Source of the DNA: Clostridium tetanomorphum
GTDB lineage: Bacteria; Bacillota; Clostridia; Clostridiales; Clostridiaceae
Length of the DNA stretch: 64,000 nt
Direction of reading: 5' to 3'
Assembly (NCBI RefSeq): GCF_017873215.1
Contig: NZ_JAGGKA010000005.1
Span: 1 to 64,000, forward strand
Both the position numbers and the translations under genes were made by a program. Shown here one piece after another: positions 45,231-55,903 of the stretch; within the stretch, counting starts at the first letter, position 1, and the number at the start of each line of letters is the position of its first letter. The notes beneath the pieces were generated by a model. That model searched no databases, was not told the origin of the DNA, and saw only the letters and a list, made by a program, of their open reading frames with translations.

Positions 45231-46145
45231 TTATTCTTCTCCTATAATCATCACTTCTGTATGAAGATCTACATTAAATTTTTCCTTAACAGTATTTTGA
45301 ACCACTTCTATTAAATTCAATATGTCTTTTGCTGTGGCGTTTCCTCTATTAATTATAAATCCTGAATGCTTTTTTGATACTTCTGCATCACCTACATTAG
45401 TTCCTTTTAATCCGCTATCTTCTATGAGCTTAGCAGCAAAATAGCCTTCTGGTCTTTTAAATGTACTTCCTGCTGAAGGATACTCTAAAGGTTGTTTTTC
45501 CCTTCTTCTCTTTCCAAGTTCCTCTATTCTAGCATAAATTTTTTGACTATCTCCTCTTTCTAATTTAAATACTGCTTCTAACACAGTATATCCATGCTTT
45601 AGTATAGAACTCATTCTATATCCAAGTTCTAATTTTTCCTTAGATAATCTCATAATATTTCCTTCACTATCTAAAACTAAAGTACTTTCTATTACCTGTG
45701 ATATTTCACCATTATATGCTCCTGCATTCATAGTAAGGGCTCCCCCTACACTTCCAGGTATTCCGCTAGCAAATTCAAATCCTGTTAAACTATTCTTTGC
45801 TGCTAAACTAGATACCTTTGAAAGTAATGCTCCTCCTTGAGCTACAATTTTCTCATCCTCTACACTTATTTTATCTAATTTGCATAACTTAATTATGATT
45901 CCTCGTACACCGCCATCTCTAACTAATAAGTTAGAACCATTTCCCATAACAAAATAAGGAATTCTATTTTTCTTAGCTAAAATTATAGCCTCTCTTATTT
46001 GTTCATGGGATTTAGGGGTAAGTAAAACATCTACTGGGCCACCTACTTTAAAGGATGTATGATTTTTCATTGGTTCATCTATTTTTACATTTTCTTTACC
46101 TAAATATTTAACTAGTTCCATAGCAAATTCTTTATATTGACTCAT
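45231..46145 (-). CDS. murB: UDP-N-acetylenolpyruvoylglucosamine reductase
   Basis: A 304-residue type II MurB, which reduces UDP-GlcNAc-enolpyruvate to UDP-MurNAc with FAD and NADPH. FAD-binding [20 protein letters not shown] and [19 protein letters not shown] are present. The catalytic [13 protein letters not shown] includes the proton-donor Ser, and [13 protein letters not shown] lies near the C-terminus. AAGGAG and AAAGGA both lie just upstream of the ATG. Own terminator downstream. Confidence 0.97.
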   Translation of the reverse strand: MSQYKEFAMELVKYLGKENVKIDEPMKNHTSFKVGGPVDVLLTPKSHEQIREAIILAKKNRIPYFVMGNGSNLLVRDGGVRGIIIKLCKLDKISVEDEKIVAQGGALLSKVSSLAAKNSLTGFEFASGIPGSVGGALTMNAGAYNGEISQVIESTLVLDSEGNIMRLSKEKLELGYRMSSILKHGYTVLEAVFKLERGDSQKIYARIEELGKRRREKQPLEYPSAGSTFKRPEGYFAAKLIEDSGLKGTNVGDAEVSKKHSGFIINRGNATAKDILNLIEVVQNTVKEKFNVDLHTEVMIIGEE

Positions 46146-46289
46146 ATCCTTTTATCTCCTTGAACTTAAAATTATGTATCATACATAAGTATAATGTAAT
46201 TTACTTTCTTAATCAATATTTATATATTCACTAATATCTATCAACTTATTTATATTCTTGTCACCTTTAATCCAGTTTATTCCTTATTG

Positions 46290-48152
46290 TTATTTTTCTT
46301 TAAAAAACTCTAGTATACTTAAAGCTGCCTTTTTGTCTATGGAAGGTGTATGTAAAAGTTCTTCATAAGATGCATTCTTTATTTTTTCTATGCTTCCAAA
46401 CTTTTTTAAAAGTTCCTTTCTTCTTTTATTTCCTATATGCGGAATATCCTCTAGTATAGAATGTAGTACTCTTTTATCCCTTAGACTTCTATGATAACTT
46501 ATAGCAAATCTATGAACTTCATCTTGTATTCTAGTTATTAATCTCATAACATTGGAATTAAAAGGTATACTTAACTCATTATTATTATATATAATACCTC
46601 GTGTATTGTGATTGCTATCTTTGACCATACCACATACAGGTATATTTATATTAAAACTTTTTAAGACCTCCAACGCAATATTTACTTGTCCTTTTCCTCC
46701 GTCCATTAATATTAAATCTGGAAATACACAAAATTTCCCTGAGCTCAGTGTTAAATTTCTTTCTTGTATATCCTTTATTTCCATTAATCCATGTTTAAAC
46801 CTTCTATTTAATATTTCCCTCATACTATCATAATCATTTGCTCCTTTTACAGAGTTTATCTTAAATCTCCTATAATCACTATTTTTACTTTTTCCATTTT
46901 CAAAAACCACCATACTTCCTACTGAGTCGACTCCTTGTATGTTTGAAATATCATAAGCTTCTATTCTCATAGGTATTTCTTCTAACCCTAAAACTTCCGC
47001 TAATTCTCTTAGCGCAACTTGATGTATTTCTTTATCTTGTAAAATCTTTAATTTAAATTGCTCTAATGTAAATTTTGCATTTTTTTTCACCAAATCTAAT
47101 GTGTCCTTTTTTTCCCCCTTTTTAGGTATCTTAATCCATACTTTACTTCCTCTTTTCATAGTTAACCATTTTTCTATTAATTCTATATCTTCCATACTTG
47201 ACACATATATGCTCTTAGGTATAAAAGCAGTTCCACCGTAAAAGCTTTTTATAAAATCACATATTATATTAGCTTCTTCCATACCTACTGTATTTTCGAT
47301 TATAAAGTGTTCCCGCCCTACAATCTTTCCCTCTCTTAAGAAAAATATCTGAGCACAGCTGTCCTTTTCGTCACTATATATGCTTATAAAATCTTCATTC
47401 TCAAAGTTTCTAGTAATAATTTTCTGTTTTTCTGTTATTTTCTCTACTGCAACTATTTTATCTCTTATATTAGCTGCTTTTTCAAATTCTAGATCTTCTG
47501 CTGCCTCTTCCATCTGTTTTCTTAAATTTTCCACAATATTTTTACTTTTTCCATTGAGTAATTCCATTACATCCTTTATTATATTCATATATTGATTTTT
47601 TGCTATATATCCACCACAAGGAGCTTTACATAATCCTATATGGTAGTTTAAGCAAGGTCTTATTTTTTCTCCATCCTCCTTAATTAATTTTCTACATGTT
47701 CTTATAGGAAAAATTGTTTTTATCAATTCTATGGTTTCATAAACAGCTCCTGAATCTGTATAGGGCCCAAAATATTTAGATCCATCTTTGGCAACAGTTC
47801 TTGTTACAAAAACTCTTGGAAAATCCTCATTTACAGTTATTTTAATAAAAGGATATCCCTTATCATCTTTTAGCAAAATATTATATCTTGGCCTATATTT
47901 TTTTATTAAATTACACTCTAATATTAAAGCCTCCATTTCTGAATCTGTAACTATATATTCAAACTCATAAATATTTTTAACCATAGCCCTTACTTTTTCA
48001 GAATGATTTTTCGAATTTTGAAAATACTGTCTTACTCTATTTTTTAGAATCTTAGCTTTTCCTATATATATTATCTCACCAAGAGAATTCTTCATAAGAT
48101 ACACTCCTGGTTTATCTGGAAGTATTTTTAATTGATATTCAAAATCAAACAT
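46290..48152 (-). CDS. uvrC: Excinuclease ABC subunit C
   Basis: A 620-residue nuclease making both incisions in nucleotide excision repair. GIY-YIG domain at the N-terminus (PGVYLMKNSLGEIIYIGKA, about 13-32), UVR coiled-coil motif near 200-240, a second RNase H-like nuclease (PDLILMDGGKGQVN) and C-terminal HhH (LEDIPHIGNKRRKELL). Complete and of normal length. uvrA and uvrB are about 5 kb further on, on the same strand. Confidence 0.97.
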   Translation of the reverse strand: MFDFEYQLKILPDKPGVYLMKNSLGEIIYIGKAKILKNRVRQYFQNSKNHSEKVRAMVKNIYEFEYIVTDSEMEALILECNLIKKYRPRYNILLKDDKGYPFIKITVNEDFPRVFVTRTVAKDGSKYFGPYTDSGAVYETIELIKTIFPIRTCRKLIKEDGEKIRPCLNYHIGLCKAPCGGYIAKNQYMNIIKDVMELLNGKSKNIVENLRKQMEEAAEDLEFEKAANIRDKIVAVEKITEKQKIITRNFENEDFISIYSDEKDSCAQIFFLREGKIVGREHFIIENTVGMEEANIICDFIKSFYGGTAFIPKSIYVSSMEDIELIEKWLTMKRGSKVWIKIPKKGEKKDTLDLVKKNAKFTLEQFKLKILQDKEIHQVALRELAEVLGLEEIPMRIEAYDISNIQGVDSVGSMVVFENGKSKNSDYRRFKINSVKGANDYDSMREILNRRFKHGLMEIKDIQERNLTLSSGKFCVFPDLILMDGGKGQVNIALEVLKSFNINIPVCGMVKDSNHNTRGIIYNNNELSIPFNSNVMRLITRIQDEVHRFAISYHRSLRDKRVLHSILEDIPHIGNKRRKELLKKFGSIEKIKNASYEELLHTPSIDKKAALSILEFFKEK

Positions 48153-48183
48153 AAAATCTCTCCATTTCTGTATTGCCTACCAA

Positions 48184-48786
48184 CTATAATATACTAGGCA
48201 GTTTATATACAATATAAAATAATCCTATTATAACTATAATATCTTCAACTGTATTACCTACTTTTGAATTTGTTTTAAATGTAATAGGCAGCTTTACATT
48301 CTTATTCCTAAATGGATAGAACAAGGGAATTCCTCTGTTGGTTCCCATATCGCAAAATAAATGTAATCCATATCCTAACATAAAATAGTATATTACATTA
48401 TTTATGTTATATATATTCCCTATATAAGCAGCTAAAAAAGAGAATATTATCATTCCTGTTAAACTATGAGTTAATCCGTTCCTATGGGATGATATTGCAA
48501 TTAATAAAAATAATATTCCTATAGACTTTAAATAATCATCTGCATTATATAAAAAGCTATACCATAATACTGTTATTCCTATACAGGTATAAAATGTTAC
48601 TTTAGTAATTTTATTTTTAAAAGGTAATATATATTTGTTTATTATACTCTTAGGATGATCAATATCTGGTAATAGAGATGCTACTGTAACTATGACTAAG
48701 CCTGACAATTCCATTTTCACTGGTAATTTATTGTAAATCGCAATAAAACTAAGTATTCCTATTCCCGCATGAGTTTTACCCTTCAT
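48184..48786 (-). CDS. Membrane-bound metal-dependent hydrolase (DUF457/YdjM)
   Basis: A 200-residue membrane protein of the LexA-regulated YdjM-like family. Motifs HAGIGILSF, LLPDIDHPKS and SSHRNGLTHS supply His/Asp metal ligands, and four or five hydrophobic segments surround them. The substrate is unknown; lipids are suspected in related proteins. It sits between uvrC and the YhaM-like gene on the same strand. Confidence 0.87.
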   Translation of the reverse strand: MKGKTHAGIGILSFIAIYNKLPVKMELSGLVIVTVASLLPDIDHPKSIINKYILPFKNKITKVTFYTCIGITVLWYSFLYNADDYLKSIGILFLLIAISSHRNGLTHSLTGMIIFSFLAAYIGNIYNINNVIYYFMLGYGLHLFCDMGTNRGIPLFYPFRNKNVKLPITFKTNSKVGNTVEDIIVIIGLFYIVYKLPSIL

Positions 48787-48862
48787 ATTTTCTCCTCAGT
48801 TAAAATTTAAATGTATTCTATAATGTCTACTATTTAGTATATTATACATTAAAACAAAAGAA

Positions 48863-48894
48863 AAATGGAGAATTATATCACAATTTCTCCATTT
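48863..48894 (-). terminator. Terminator of the YhaM-like gene
   Basis: AAATGGAGAA/TTCTCCATTT perfect 10-bp stem, 12-nt loop, followed on the minus strand by TTCTTTTGTTTT. Confidence 0.8.
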
Positions 48895-48900
48895 CTTTAT

Positions 48901-49809
48901 TTATATTTTATTTTCAATAGCATTTACAATTTGACTGTCAACTATATCTGCTACATTTAATAGTATATCTTCAATTCCCTTAGGTTCAAAATTACCAAAT
49001 TCGCCATGATGGGCTAATATAGAATAACAAATATCATCTAGTTCTTCTTCTGATAATACATTGTTCATCTCTTTATTTATTTCTCTAATGTATGCTGCTC
49101 CTAAAACTAAATGATCTAGCTTTATATCTTTCCTTCTTATTATTCCATCATAGTCATATTCTTTTATCTTCATAATGTCATGAACAATAGCTTTTAACAT
49201 TAATCTGTCCTTATTTATAGTATCTTTTGCACTCATGTAAAAAGGACTAGTAATATAATTTCCTATAATCCCTTCCATTGTCTTCATAACTCCAATAGTA
49301 TGTAAGAATAGTCCTCCTCTTTTATTGCCATGGAATTTTTCTGCAGCAACACAATTTAAAAATGCTTGCCACCTATCCTTATTATATCCTAATGCTCCTG
49401 TAGCACCTATAGCTATTTTTTTATACTTTTCTTCTAAATTGTTCACTATGTTGTTAAAATACTCTATTAATTCTTTAGGTATGTCATACACAGGAACATA
49501 TTCAGCATAATCAAATTCTTCTTCTATAGTATTTATTATAGGATTACGTATTTGTATACTTCCATTGAACCTAACTACTATTCCTTTAACATTTATAATA
49601 GAATTAACTTCTAACATAGAATTATACTTATCATAGTTATCCCATACTGGAAAAGCTATTGTACCTGTATTATCCTGCATAATAAGAAGTAAATAAGCAC
49701 TTCCATCCTTTTTCCATCCTGTTCTTTTATCACTGATTAGAGCATTAAATTGAACTTTCTCTCCATTTTTTAGTTGCTCTATCTCTTTAATTTTCAATAT
49801 AATCCCCAC
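48901..49809 (-). CDS. OB-fold/HD-domain 3'-5' exonuclease (YhaM-like)
   Basis: A 302-residue protein with an N-terminal OB fold (about 1-90) and a C-terminal HD domain (about 165-295). HD residues include HTIGVM, AIVHDIMKIKEYDY and LAHHGEFGNFEP. This matches YhaM of Bacillus, which degrades RNA and single-stranded DNA from the 3' end with divalent metals. The gene starts 10 bp after the class B PBP stop codon. Confidence 0.88.
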   Translation of the reverse strand: MGIILKIKEIEQLKNGEKVQFNALISDKRTGWKKDGSAYLLLIMQDNTGTIAFPVWDNYDKYNSMLEVNSIINVKGIVVRFNGSIQIRNPIINTIEEEFDYAEYVPVYDIPKELIEYFNNIVNNLEEKYKKIAIGATGALGYNKDRWQAFLNCVAAEKFHGNKRGGLFLHTIGVMKTMEGIIGNYITSPFYMSAKDTINKDRLMLKAIVHDIMKIKEYDYDGIIRRKDIKLDHLVLGAAYIREINKEMNNVLSEEELDDICYSILAHHGEFGNFEPKGIEDILLNVADIVDSQIVNAIENKI

Positions 49810-49819
49810 TTTCTAACCA

Positions 49820-51247
49820 TTATTTAACTAAAGCTGCCTTAAATACACCTGATGCTATACTAGCTGCAGCAATTCCTCCTTGTCCTCCACCTTCAACAAT
49901 TACTGCTAATGCTATTTGTGGATCATTATAAGGTGCAAAACCTATAAACCAAGAATGAGGAGAAGCTCCTGATCCTTCTTCTTTATAGTCTGCTGTTCCA
50001 GTTTTTCCGCAAACTTCAATACCTTCTAAAGCTGCTCCCCTACCTGTACCATCTGATACCACTCCACGCATAAAATCTTTCACAATTTTTGCATTTTCTT
50101 TTGAAGTAACCGTATTTAGTGATTCAGGTTTTATAGTCTTAATAACTTCTCTCTTACTAGTTAGTACTTCCTTTACTATATAAGGCTTCATCATTACCCC
50201 ATCATTAGCTATTGTTCCAGCCGTCAATGCCATTTCTATAGGGGTAGATAATACCGTTGCCTGCCCTATAGCACTTTGAGCTAGATTTCCTTTTTCATAA
50301 CTTTTTAATGATGGAAATCTACTATTTTCTATTACTAATCCATTTGCAGGAATATCTTTGTTAAAATAAAATTTTTCAGCAGTTTCTTTTAACTTATCAT
50401 TTCCAATATCTATACCTAGTTTACCAAACACTACATTACTTGAATGAACAAAGGCTTCTTTAAACCCTATGTTTCCTAAAACTTCACCATTATAATTCTT
50501 TAAAGATTCTTTTGAGTTAAACGCCAACACTCCATTATCTTCAAATCTTTTATTGATTATTCCTGGAATATTATCTAACGCACTCACTGCAGTTATAGTT
50601 TTAAAGATTGACCCTGGTGGATACAGTCCCGCTGTAGCTCTATTAAGTAATGGTCTATCTTTATTAGTATTTATAGCTTCCCAATCTTTTTCTAAATCAT
50701 TAGGGTTAAAGGAAGGTTTTGATACCATAGCTAATATTTCACCTGTTTTAGGATTTAAAGCTACTACAGCTCCTCTATTGTCCCCTAATAATTCATAAGC
50801 TTTCTTCTGAACATTATAATCTAAAGTAGTTTTTATATTATTACCATATTTTTCTGGTTCTTTATCATTTGCTTTTATAAAACTACTTATAGTTTCTTTA
50901 ATGCTAGTAGATGTAAGTTCTTCATCATATTTTTTTTCAAGACCAGTTATTCCATATTTTACATCTAAATATCCTAATGCATGAGCAGAAATAGCTCCTC
51001 CTTCATACTGTCTTTTTTGACTATCTTTATTTATTCTTATACTTTTAGTTAATGCTTTCATATTTCTATCATATATAGTTCCTCTAAGGACTTCATTTCT
51101 CTTAGCCCATAATCTTTGATTATATTGGCTAGAAATAATCTTTGGAGCTACTATAATTTGAAAATATGTTATATAAGAGATTAAGCCCATAAAGCATAAT
51201 AAAAATACAATCATTACTTTTTTTATATTATCTGATATATCTTTCAT
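49820..51247 (-). CDS. Class B penicillin-binding protein (transpeptidase)
   Basis: A 475-residue transpeptidase with one N-terminal membrane helix (about 10-32), a short dimerisation domain and a C-terminal transpeptidase. Active-site motifs are SIFK (Ser 213, Lys 216), SSN (about 269-271) and KTG in CGKTGTADY. It cross-links peptidoglycan at the outer face of the membrane. The start is 3 nt after the RodA/FtsW gene, its expected glycosyltransferase partner. The short pedestal domain matches PbpA of FHA-RodA-PbpA clusters rather than FtsI of the division cluster. Confidence 0.94.
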   Translation of the reverse strand: MKDISDNIKKVMIVFLLCFMGLISYITYFQIIVAPKIISSQYNQRLWAKRNEVLRGTIYDRNMKALTKSIRINKDSQKRQYEGGAISAHALGYLDVKYGITGLEKKYDEELTSTSIKETISSFIKANDKEPEKYGNNIKTTLDYNVQKKAYELLGDNRGAVVALNPKTGEILAMVSKPSFNPNDLEKDWEAINTNKDRPLLNRATAGLYPPGSIFKTITAVSALDNIPGIINKRFEDNGVLAFNSKESLKNYNGEVLGNIGFKEAFVHSSNVVFGKLGIDIGNDKLKETAEKFYFNKDIPANGLVIENSRFPSLKSYEKGNLAQSAIGQATVLSTPIEMALTAGTIANDGVMMKPYIVKEVLTSKREVIKTIKPESLNTVTSKENAKIVKDFMRGVVSDGTGRGAALEGIEVCGKTGTADYKEEGSGASPHSWFIGFAPYNDPQIALAVIVEGGGQGGIAAASIASGVFKAALVK

Positions 51248-51249
51248 TC

Positions 51250-52452
51250 TTACCTACCCTCTTCTGATATCTTTTGAATTACTCCAAGAGCAAAAAAAGT
51301 ACTTAACATAGAACTTCCTCCATAACTAACCAAGGGTAAAGTTATACCAGTAAGAGGAATCATATTAATTACCCCTCCCACTATTACTAACACTTGGCAG
51401 GCAATCATAGCACTATATCCTACAGTTATAAGTCTAGAAAAATTATCATCTGCATATATAGCTGCTCTCATACATCTATAAAATAATAGAAAATATAAAA
51501 GTAATATAGCAAATCCCATTAATATTCCAAGTTCTTCACATATAATAGAAAATATAAAATCTGTAGTTCTAACTGGTACATAGTTAGGATATCCTCTTCC
51601 TAATCCTGAACCAGTAAGTCCACCAGATGCAATGGCTAAAAGTGATTGAACTATCTGATAGCTTTTTGTTGTGGCATAAGGCCATGGATTTTTCCAAATT
51701 AAAAACCTTAATTTTACATGATCAAATAATCCATAACTTATAAAAGCCCCTATACCAAAAAGCCCAAAGCAAGTTGTTATATATTTTATTTTAGACGTAG
51801 CGATGTAAAGCATAGTTATGGATATACCAAAGAATATAAGTGCACTTCCCAAATCTCTTTGTAAAACCATAAAACCTAATGATACCATAACTACAGCAGC
51901 TGGTTCTATTAAGTTTTTAAAACTTTTATAATCTTTTAGTGCACATGCTAGATAAGCTACTAAAGATAGTTTTCCAAACTCTGATGGCTGAAAAGTAAAC
52001 CCAGCTATGGATACCCAGTTTTTAGATCCAAAGGTATCTTTTGCTAATAAACTCCCCATAGACATAAGTATCAAAGTTAAAACTAAATATATATATTTAT
52101 ATCTACTAAACTTCTTTAAGTCTGGAAACAGTACTACAATTAATATAAAACTAGTGACTCCTATAGCAAACCAAATAATTTGTTTTATAGAAACAGATGT
52201 ATCTATTCTATATAGCATTATTATTCCTATAACTGCTAATATACTAGAAAAAATAAATATATATTTATCTCCATCGGAAAAAAATTTTCTTATAACAAAA
52301 TATGAATATCCTATAAGTAAACAGGTAATTAAAGACATAAGCATAGCCCCTTTATCAAAGGGCTGTTTTAATATTGCTAAGTTAAGGAAACCTACTAAAC
52401 ACAATAAATAGGTATATCTTAATAATTTTTTTTCATCTCTACTAGTGTCCAA
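51250..52452 (-). CDS. SEDS glycosyltransferase (RodA/FtsW family)
   Basis: A 400-residue protein with about ten membrane helices. SEDS hallmarks: QPSEFGKLSLV, VMLQRDLGSALIFF with the catalytic Asp, GGLTGSGLGRG and IPLTGITLPLVSYGGSS near the C-terminus. It polymerises lipid II glycan strands with the adjacent class B PBP. The start codon is TTG. Whether it is the elongation or the sporulation type cannot be told from the sequence; the pbpA neighbour and FHA gene favour a RodA-like role. Confidence 0.94.
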   Translation of the reverse strand: MDTSRDEKKLLRYTYLLCLVGFLNLAILKQPFDKGAMLMSLITCLLIGYSYFVIRKFFSDGDKYIFIFSSILAVIGIIMLYRIDTSVSIKQIIWFAIGVTSFILIVVLFPDLKKFSRYKYIYLVLTLILMSMGSLLAKDTFGSKNWVSIAGFTFQPSEFGKLSLVAYLACALKDYKSFKNLIEPAAVVMVSLGFMVLQRDLGSALIFFGISITMLYIATSKIKYITTCFGLFGIGAFISYGLFDHVKLRFLIWKNPWPYATTKSYQIVQSLLAIASGGLTGSGLGRGYPNYVPVRTTDFIFSIICEELGILMGFAILLLYFLLFYRCMRAAIYADDNFSRLITVGYSAMIACQVLVIVGGVINMIPLTGITLPLVSYGGSSMLSTFFALGVIQKISEEGR

Positions 52453-52503
52453 GCCTAGTCACCATCCTAAATTACTTTTTCTAAAACTTTAATGTTCTAT
52501 TTT

Positions 52504-52932
52504 TTATCCTATAAATTTTAATACTGTGCTTCCTATTTTAATTATATCACCAGAATTCAAATATTTTCTGCCATTTATTTTTACATTATTCACCAAAGTA
52601 CCGTTTGTACTCTGTAAATCCTGTACTATATATTCATTATTCCTAATAAATACTTTGGCATGTAGTGAGGAAACATACGGGTCATCCAAAACAAAAGTAT
52701 TGTCTGTTCTTCTTCCTATGGTTATTTCTCCTTGAATAGGGATAACTCCTCCCCTTTTTAAATTGACACTATTACCAGGTTCTATAATTTCAAGCCCCAC
52801 TGATTTTCTTCTAGTTCTTCTCTTTCCATTAGACTTAATATCTTTATTCATTATCTTTAATGCAGTAAATATTACCATATAAACTATGGCTATAATTACA
52901 ATGGTAATTATAGAACTCAATTTTCCCAACAC
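52504..52932 (-). CDS. FHA-domain membrane protein
   Basis: A 142-residue protein with one N-terminal helix (about 7-26), a basic linker (GKRRTRRKSVG) and a C-terminal FHA domain (TIGRRTDNTFVLDD, SSLHAKV, STNGTLVN). FHA domains bind phosphothreonine, so it probably links Ser/Thr kinase signalling to the downstream RodA/PBP pair, as FhaB does in actinobacteria. The start is GTG with AAGGTG upstream. First gene of the FHA-SEDS-PBP unit. Confidence 0.9.
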   Translation of the reverse strand: MLGKLSSIITIVIIAIVYMVIFTALKIMNKDIKSNGKRRTRRKSVGLEIIEPGNSVNLKRGGVIPIQGEITIGRRTDNTFVLDDPYVSSLHAKVFIRNNEYIVQDLQSTNGTLVNNVKINGRKYLNSGDIIKIGSTVLKFIG

Positions 52933-53013
52933 TATACAACACCTTCTTTTCTTATTCCATCTAAGTCAACAATAGAATTTCAAGCTATAATTTTAACATA
53001 TTTATATTGGAAA

Positions 53014-53042
53014 GACTAGCATCTTAACGTTTCATGCTAGTC
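53014..53042 (-). terminator. Terminator of the uvrBA transcript
   Basis: GACTAGCAT/ATGCTAGTC perfect 9-bp stem with an 11-nt loop just after the uvrA stop codon, ending in TTT. Confidence 0.75.
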
Positions 53043-53051
53043 CAAATTAAA

Positions 53052-55874
53052 TTATAACATCTTTTTTAAATAATGTCCTGTATACGAATTGTTAATTTTG
53101 CTTATATTTTCGGGTGTTCCTGTTCCTACAATAGTTCCACCCTTTTCTCCACCCTCTGGACCTAAGTCTATTATATAATCCGCACATTTTATAACATCTA
53201 AATTATGTTCTATTACTACAACAGTATTTCCAGACTCCACTAATCTTTGCAATATTGATATTAATCTATTAACATCATCAATATGAAGTCCTGTAGTAGG
53301 TTCATCTAAAATATATAATGTTTTTCCTGTACTTCTTTTTGATAGTTCATATGCCAACTTAATTCTCTGTGCTTCTCCTCCTGATAGCTGCGTAGAAGGT
53401 TGCCCTAATCTAATATATCCTAACCCTACATCAGATAAAGTTTGTAGTTTATTCTTTATTCGTGGAATATTTTCAAAAAACTTTAATGCTTCTTCTACAG
53501 TCATATTCAATACATCGTCTATATTTTTTCCTTTGTACTTTACCTCTAAAGTTTCTCTATTATATCTTTTTCCTTTACAAATTTCACAAGGTACATATAC
53601 ATCTGATAAAAATTGCATTTCAATTTTTATTATTCCATCTCCTCTACATGCTTCACATCTTCCACCCTTTACATTAAAACTAAATCTTCCTGGCTTATAT
53701 CCTCTCATTTTTGATTCTGAAGTATTTGAAAACACTTCTCTTATTATATCAAACACCCCAGTATATGTAGCTGGGTTAGATCTAGGAGTTCTACCTATAG
53801 GGCTTTGATCTATATTTATTATTTTATCTATATTCTCTACTCCCAATATCTCCTTATATTTGCCTGGATTTTCTTTTGAGTTATTTAATTGCTTATTTAA
53901 TCCTTTGTAAAGAATTTCATTAACCAAAGTACTCTTCCCTGATCCTGACACTCCAGTAACACAGGTGAAAATTCCTAAAGGAAACTTAACATCTATATTT
54001 TTCAAGTTATTTTCTTTAGCTCCTTTTACTGTTATTGAGTTTCCATTATCTTTTCTTCTCTTTTCTGGAATTTCAACTCTCTTTTTACCACTTAGATATT
54101 GACCAGTTATAGATTTATCGTTATTTAAAATTTCCTCAACTGTTCCCGCTGCTACAACTTCTCCACCATGTTCACCTGCGCCAGGTCCTATGTCAACAAC
54201 AAAGTCCGCTTCTCTTATAGTATCCTCATCATGTTCCACTACTACTAATGTATTTCCTAAATCCCTTAAATGCTTTAGTGTATTAATTAATCTATCATTA
54301 TCTCTTTGGTGAAGTCCTATACTAGGTTCATCTAGTATGTAAAGAACCCCAACTAAACTTGAACCAATCTGTGTAGCAAGTCTTATCCTTTGTGCTTCTC
54401 CTCCTGACAACGTTCCCGCAGTTCTAGCTAAATCAAGATAGTCTAGTCCTACATCTATTAAAAATTTTAATCTACTCTTTAATTCTTTTAATATTTGTCT
54501 GCTTATAATTTTTTCTTTTTCTGAAAACTGAATTTCCTCTAAAAATTCTAGTTCCTCCCTTATAGGTAACTTACAAAATTCAAATATGTTTTTTCCACCT
54601 ATAGTTATAGCCAAAACCTCTGGCTTTAATCTTGCCCCTTTACATTTTTGACATGGATTGTCACTCATATAAATTTCTATTTCATCCTTTATATAATCAG
54701 AGTTTGTTTCCATATATCTTCTCTTTAAACTATTAATAACTCCTTCAAAGGCATGTTGGAATTCCATAACTCCATTTTCTCTTTCATATTTAACTTTTAT
54801 CTTTTCTCCTCTTAAACCATAAAGCAATATATCTAAAACCTTTGGTTCTAGCTTCTCTATAGGAGTATCTAATTTGAATTTATATTCTTTAGATAAAGCT
54901 TTTAAAATACTATAAGTCCAGGAGTCTTCCTTTAAAGCTACATTGCTCCAAGGTAATATTCCTCCTTCTGATATACTCTTACTTCTATCAGGAATAACTA
55001 AATTCTCATCTATCTCCAAAAGTGTTCCTAATCCGTCACAACTATCACATTTACCAAAAGGAGAATTAAATGAAAACATCCTAGGAGCTATCTCCCCTAT
55101 ACTTATTCCACAATCCGGACATCCAAAATTTTCGCTAAATAATATATCCTCTTTGTCTATAACATTTATAACTACCATACCTTCTGCTAATTTTAATGCT
55201 ATTTCTATTGAATCAGCAAGTCTACTTCTTATATCTTCCTTTACCATTAATCTATCAATTACCGCTTCTATAGTATGCTTCTTGTTTTTTTCAAGTTTTA
55301 CTTCTTCCTCTTCTAAATCAATAGTAATTCCATCTACTCTAGCTCTTACATATCCATTCTTCTTTATATTATCTAAAATTTTAATATGTTCTCCTTTTCT
55401 TCCTCTAACTACTGGTGCCAACACTTGAATCTTAGTTCTTTCAGGTAACTCTAAGATTTTATCTACCATCTGATCTACTGTTTGTTGTTTTATTTCCTTT
55501 CCACATTTAGGACAATGTGGTATTCCAATTCTAGAATATAATAATCTTAAATAATCATATATTTCTGTAACAGTTCCTACTGTAGATCGTGGATTTCTGC
55601 TAGTGGTTTTTTGATCTATAGATATAGCTGGTGAAAGTCCTTCTATATACTCTACATCTGGCTTATCCATTTGTCCTAAAAATTGTCTAGCATATGCAGA
55701 AAGAGATTCTACATACCTTCTTTGACCTTCAGCATATAATGTGTCAAAAGCTAATGATGATTTTCCTGAACCTGAAAGTCCTGTAAACACAACAAATTTA
55801 TCTCTGGGTATTTGAAGACTTACATTCTTTAAATTGTGTACTTTTGCTCCTTTTATAATTATTTTATCTATCAT
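53052..55874 (-). CDS. uvrA: Excinuclease ABC subunit A
   Basis: A 940-residue damage-recognition ATPase, full length. Two ABC modules each show Walker A ([18 protein letters not shown]) and Walker B ([25 protein letters not shown]), with signatures LSGGEAQR twice. Zinc-finger Cys pairs ([23 protein letters not shown]) are present. With UvrB it scans DNA for lesions. It lies 29 bp after uvrB on the same strand. Confidence 0.98.
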   Translation of the reverse strand: MIDKIIIKGAKVHNLKNVSLQIPRDKFVVFTGLSGSGKSSLAFDTLYAEGQRRYVESLSAYARQFLGQMDKPDVEYIEGLSPAISIDQKTTSRNPRSTVGTVTEIYDYLRLLYSRIGIPHCPKCGKEIKQQTVDQMVDKILELPERTKIQVLAPVVRGRKGEHIKILDNIKKNGYVRARVDGITIDLEEEEVKLEKNKKHTIEAVIDRLMVKEDIRSRLADSIEIALKLAEGMVVINVIDKEDILFSENFGCPDCGISIGEIAPRMFSFNSPFGKCDSCDGLGTLLEIDENLVIPDRSKSISEGGILPWSNVALKEDSWTYSILKALSKEYKFKLDTPIEKLEPKVLDILLYGLRGEKIKVKYERENGVMEFQHAFEGVINSLKRRYMETNSDYIKDEIEIYMSDNPCQKCKGARLKPEVLAITIGGKNIFEFCKLPIREELEFLEEIQFSEKEKIISRQILKELKSRLKFLIDVGLDYLDLARTAGTLSGGEAQRIRLATQIGSSLVGVLYILDEPSIGLHQRDNDRLINTLKHLRDLGNTLVVVEHDEDTIREADFVVDIGPGAGEHGGEVVAAGTVEEILNNDKSITGQYLSGKKRVEIPEKRRKDNGNSITVKGAKENNLKNIDVKFPLGIFTCVTGVSGSGKSTLVNEILYKGLNKQLNNSKENPGKYKEILGVENIDKIINIDQSPIGRTPRSNPATYTGVFDIIREVFSNTSESKMRGYKPGRFSFNVKGGRCEACRGDGIIKIEMQFLSDVYVPCEICKGKRYNRETLEVKYKGKNIDDVLNMTVEEALKFFENIPRIKNKLQTLSDVGLGYIRLGQPSTQLSGGEAQRIKLAYELSKRSTGKTLYILDEPTTGLHIDDVNRLISILQRLVESGNTVVVIEHNLDVIKCADYIIDLGPEGGEKGGTIVGTGTPENISKINNSYTGHYLKKML

Positions 55875-55903
55875 AAGTTTATCTATTACACTCCTTAGTT
55901 ATT

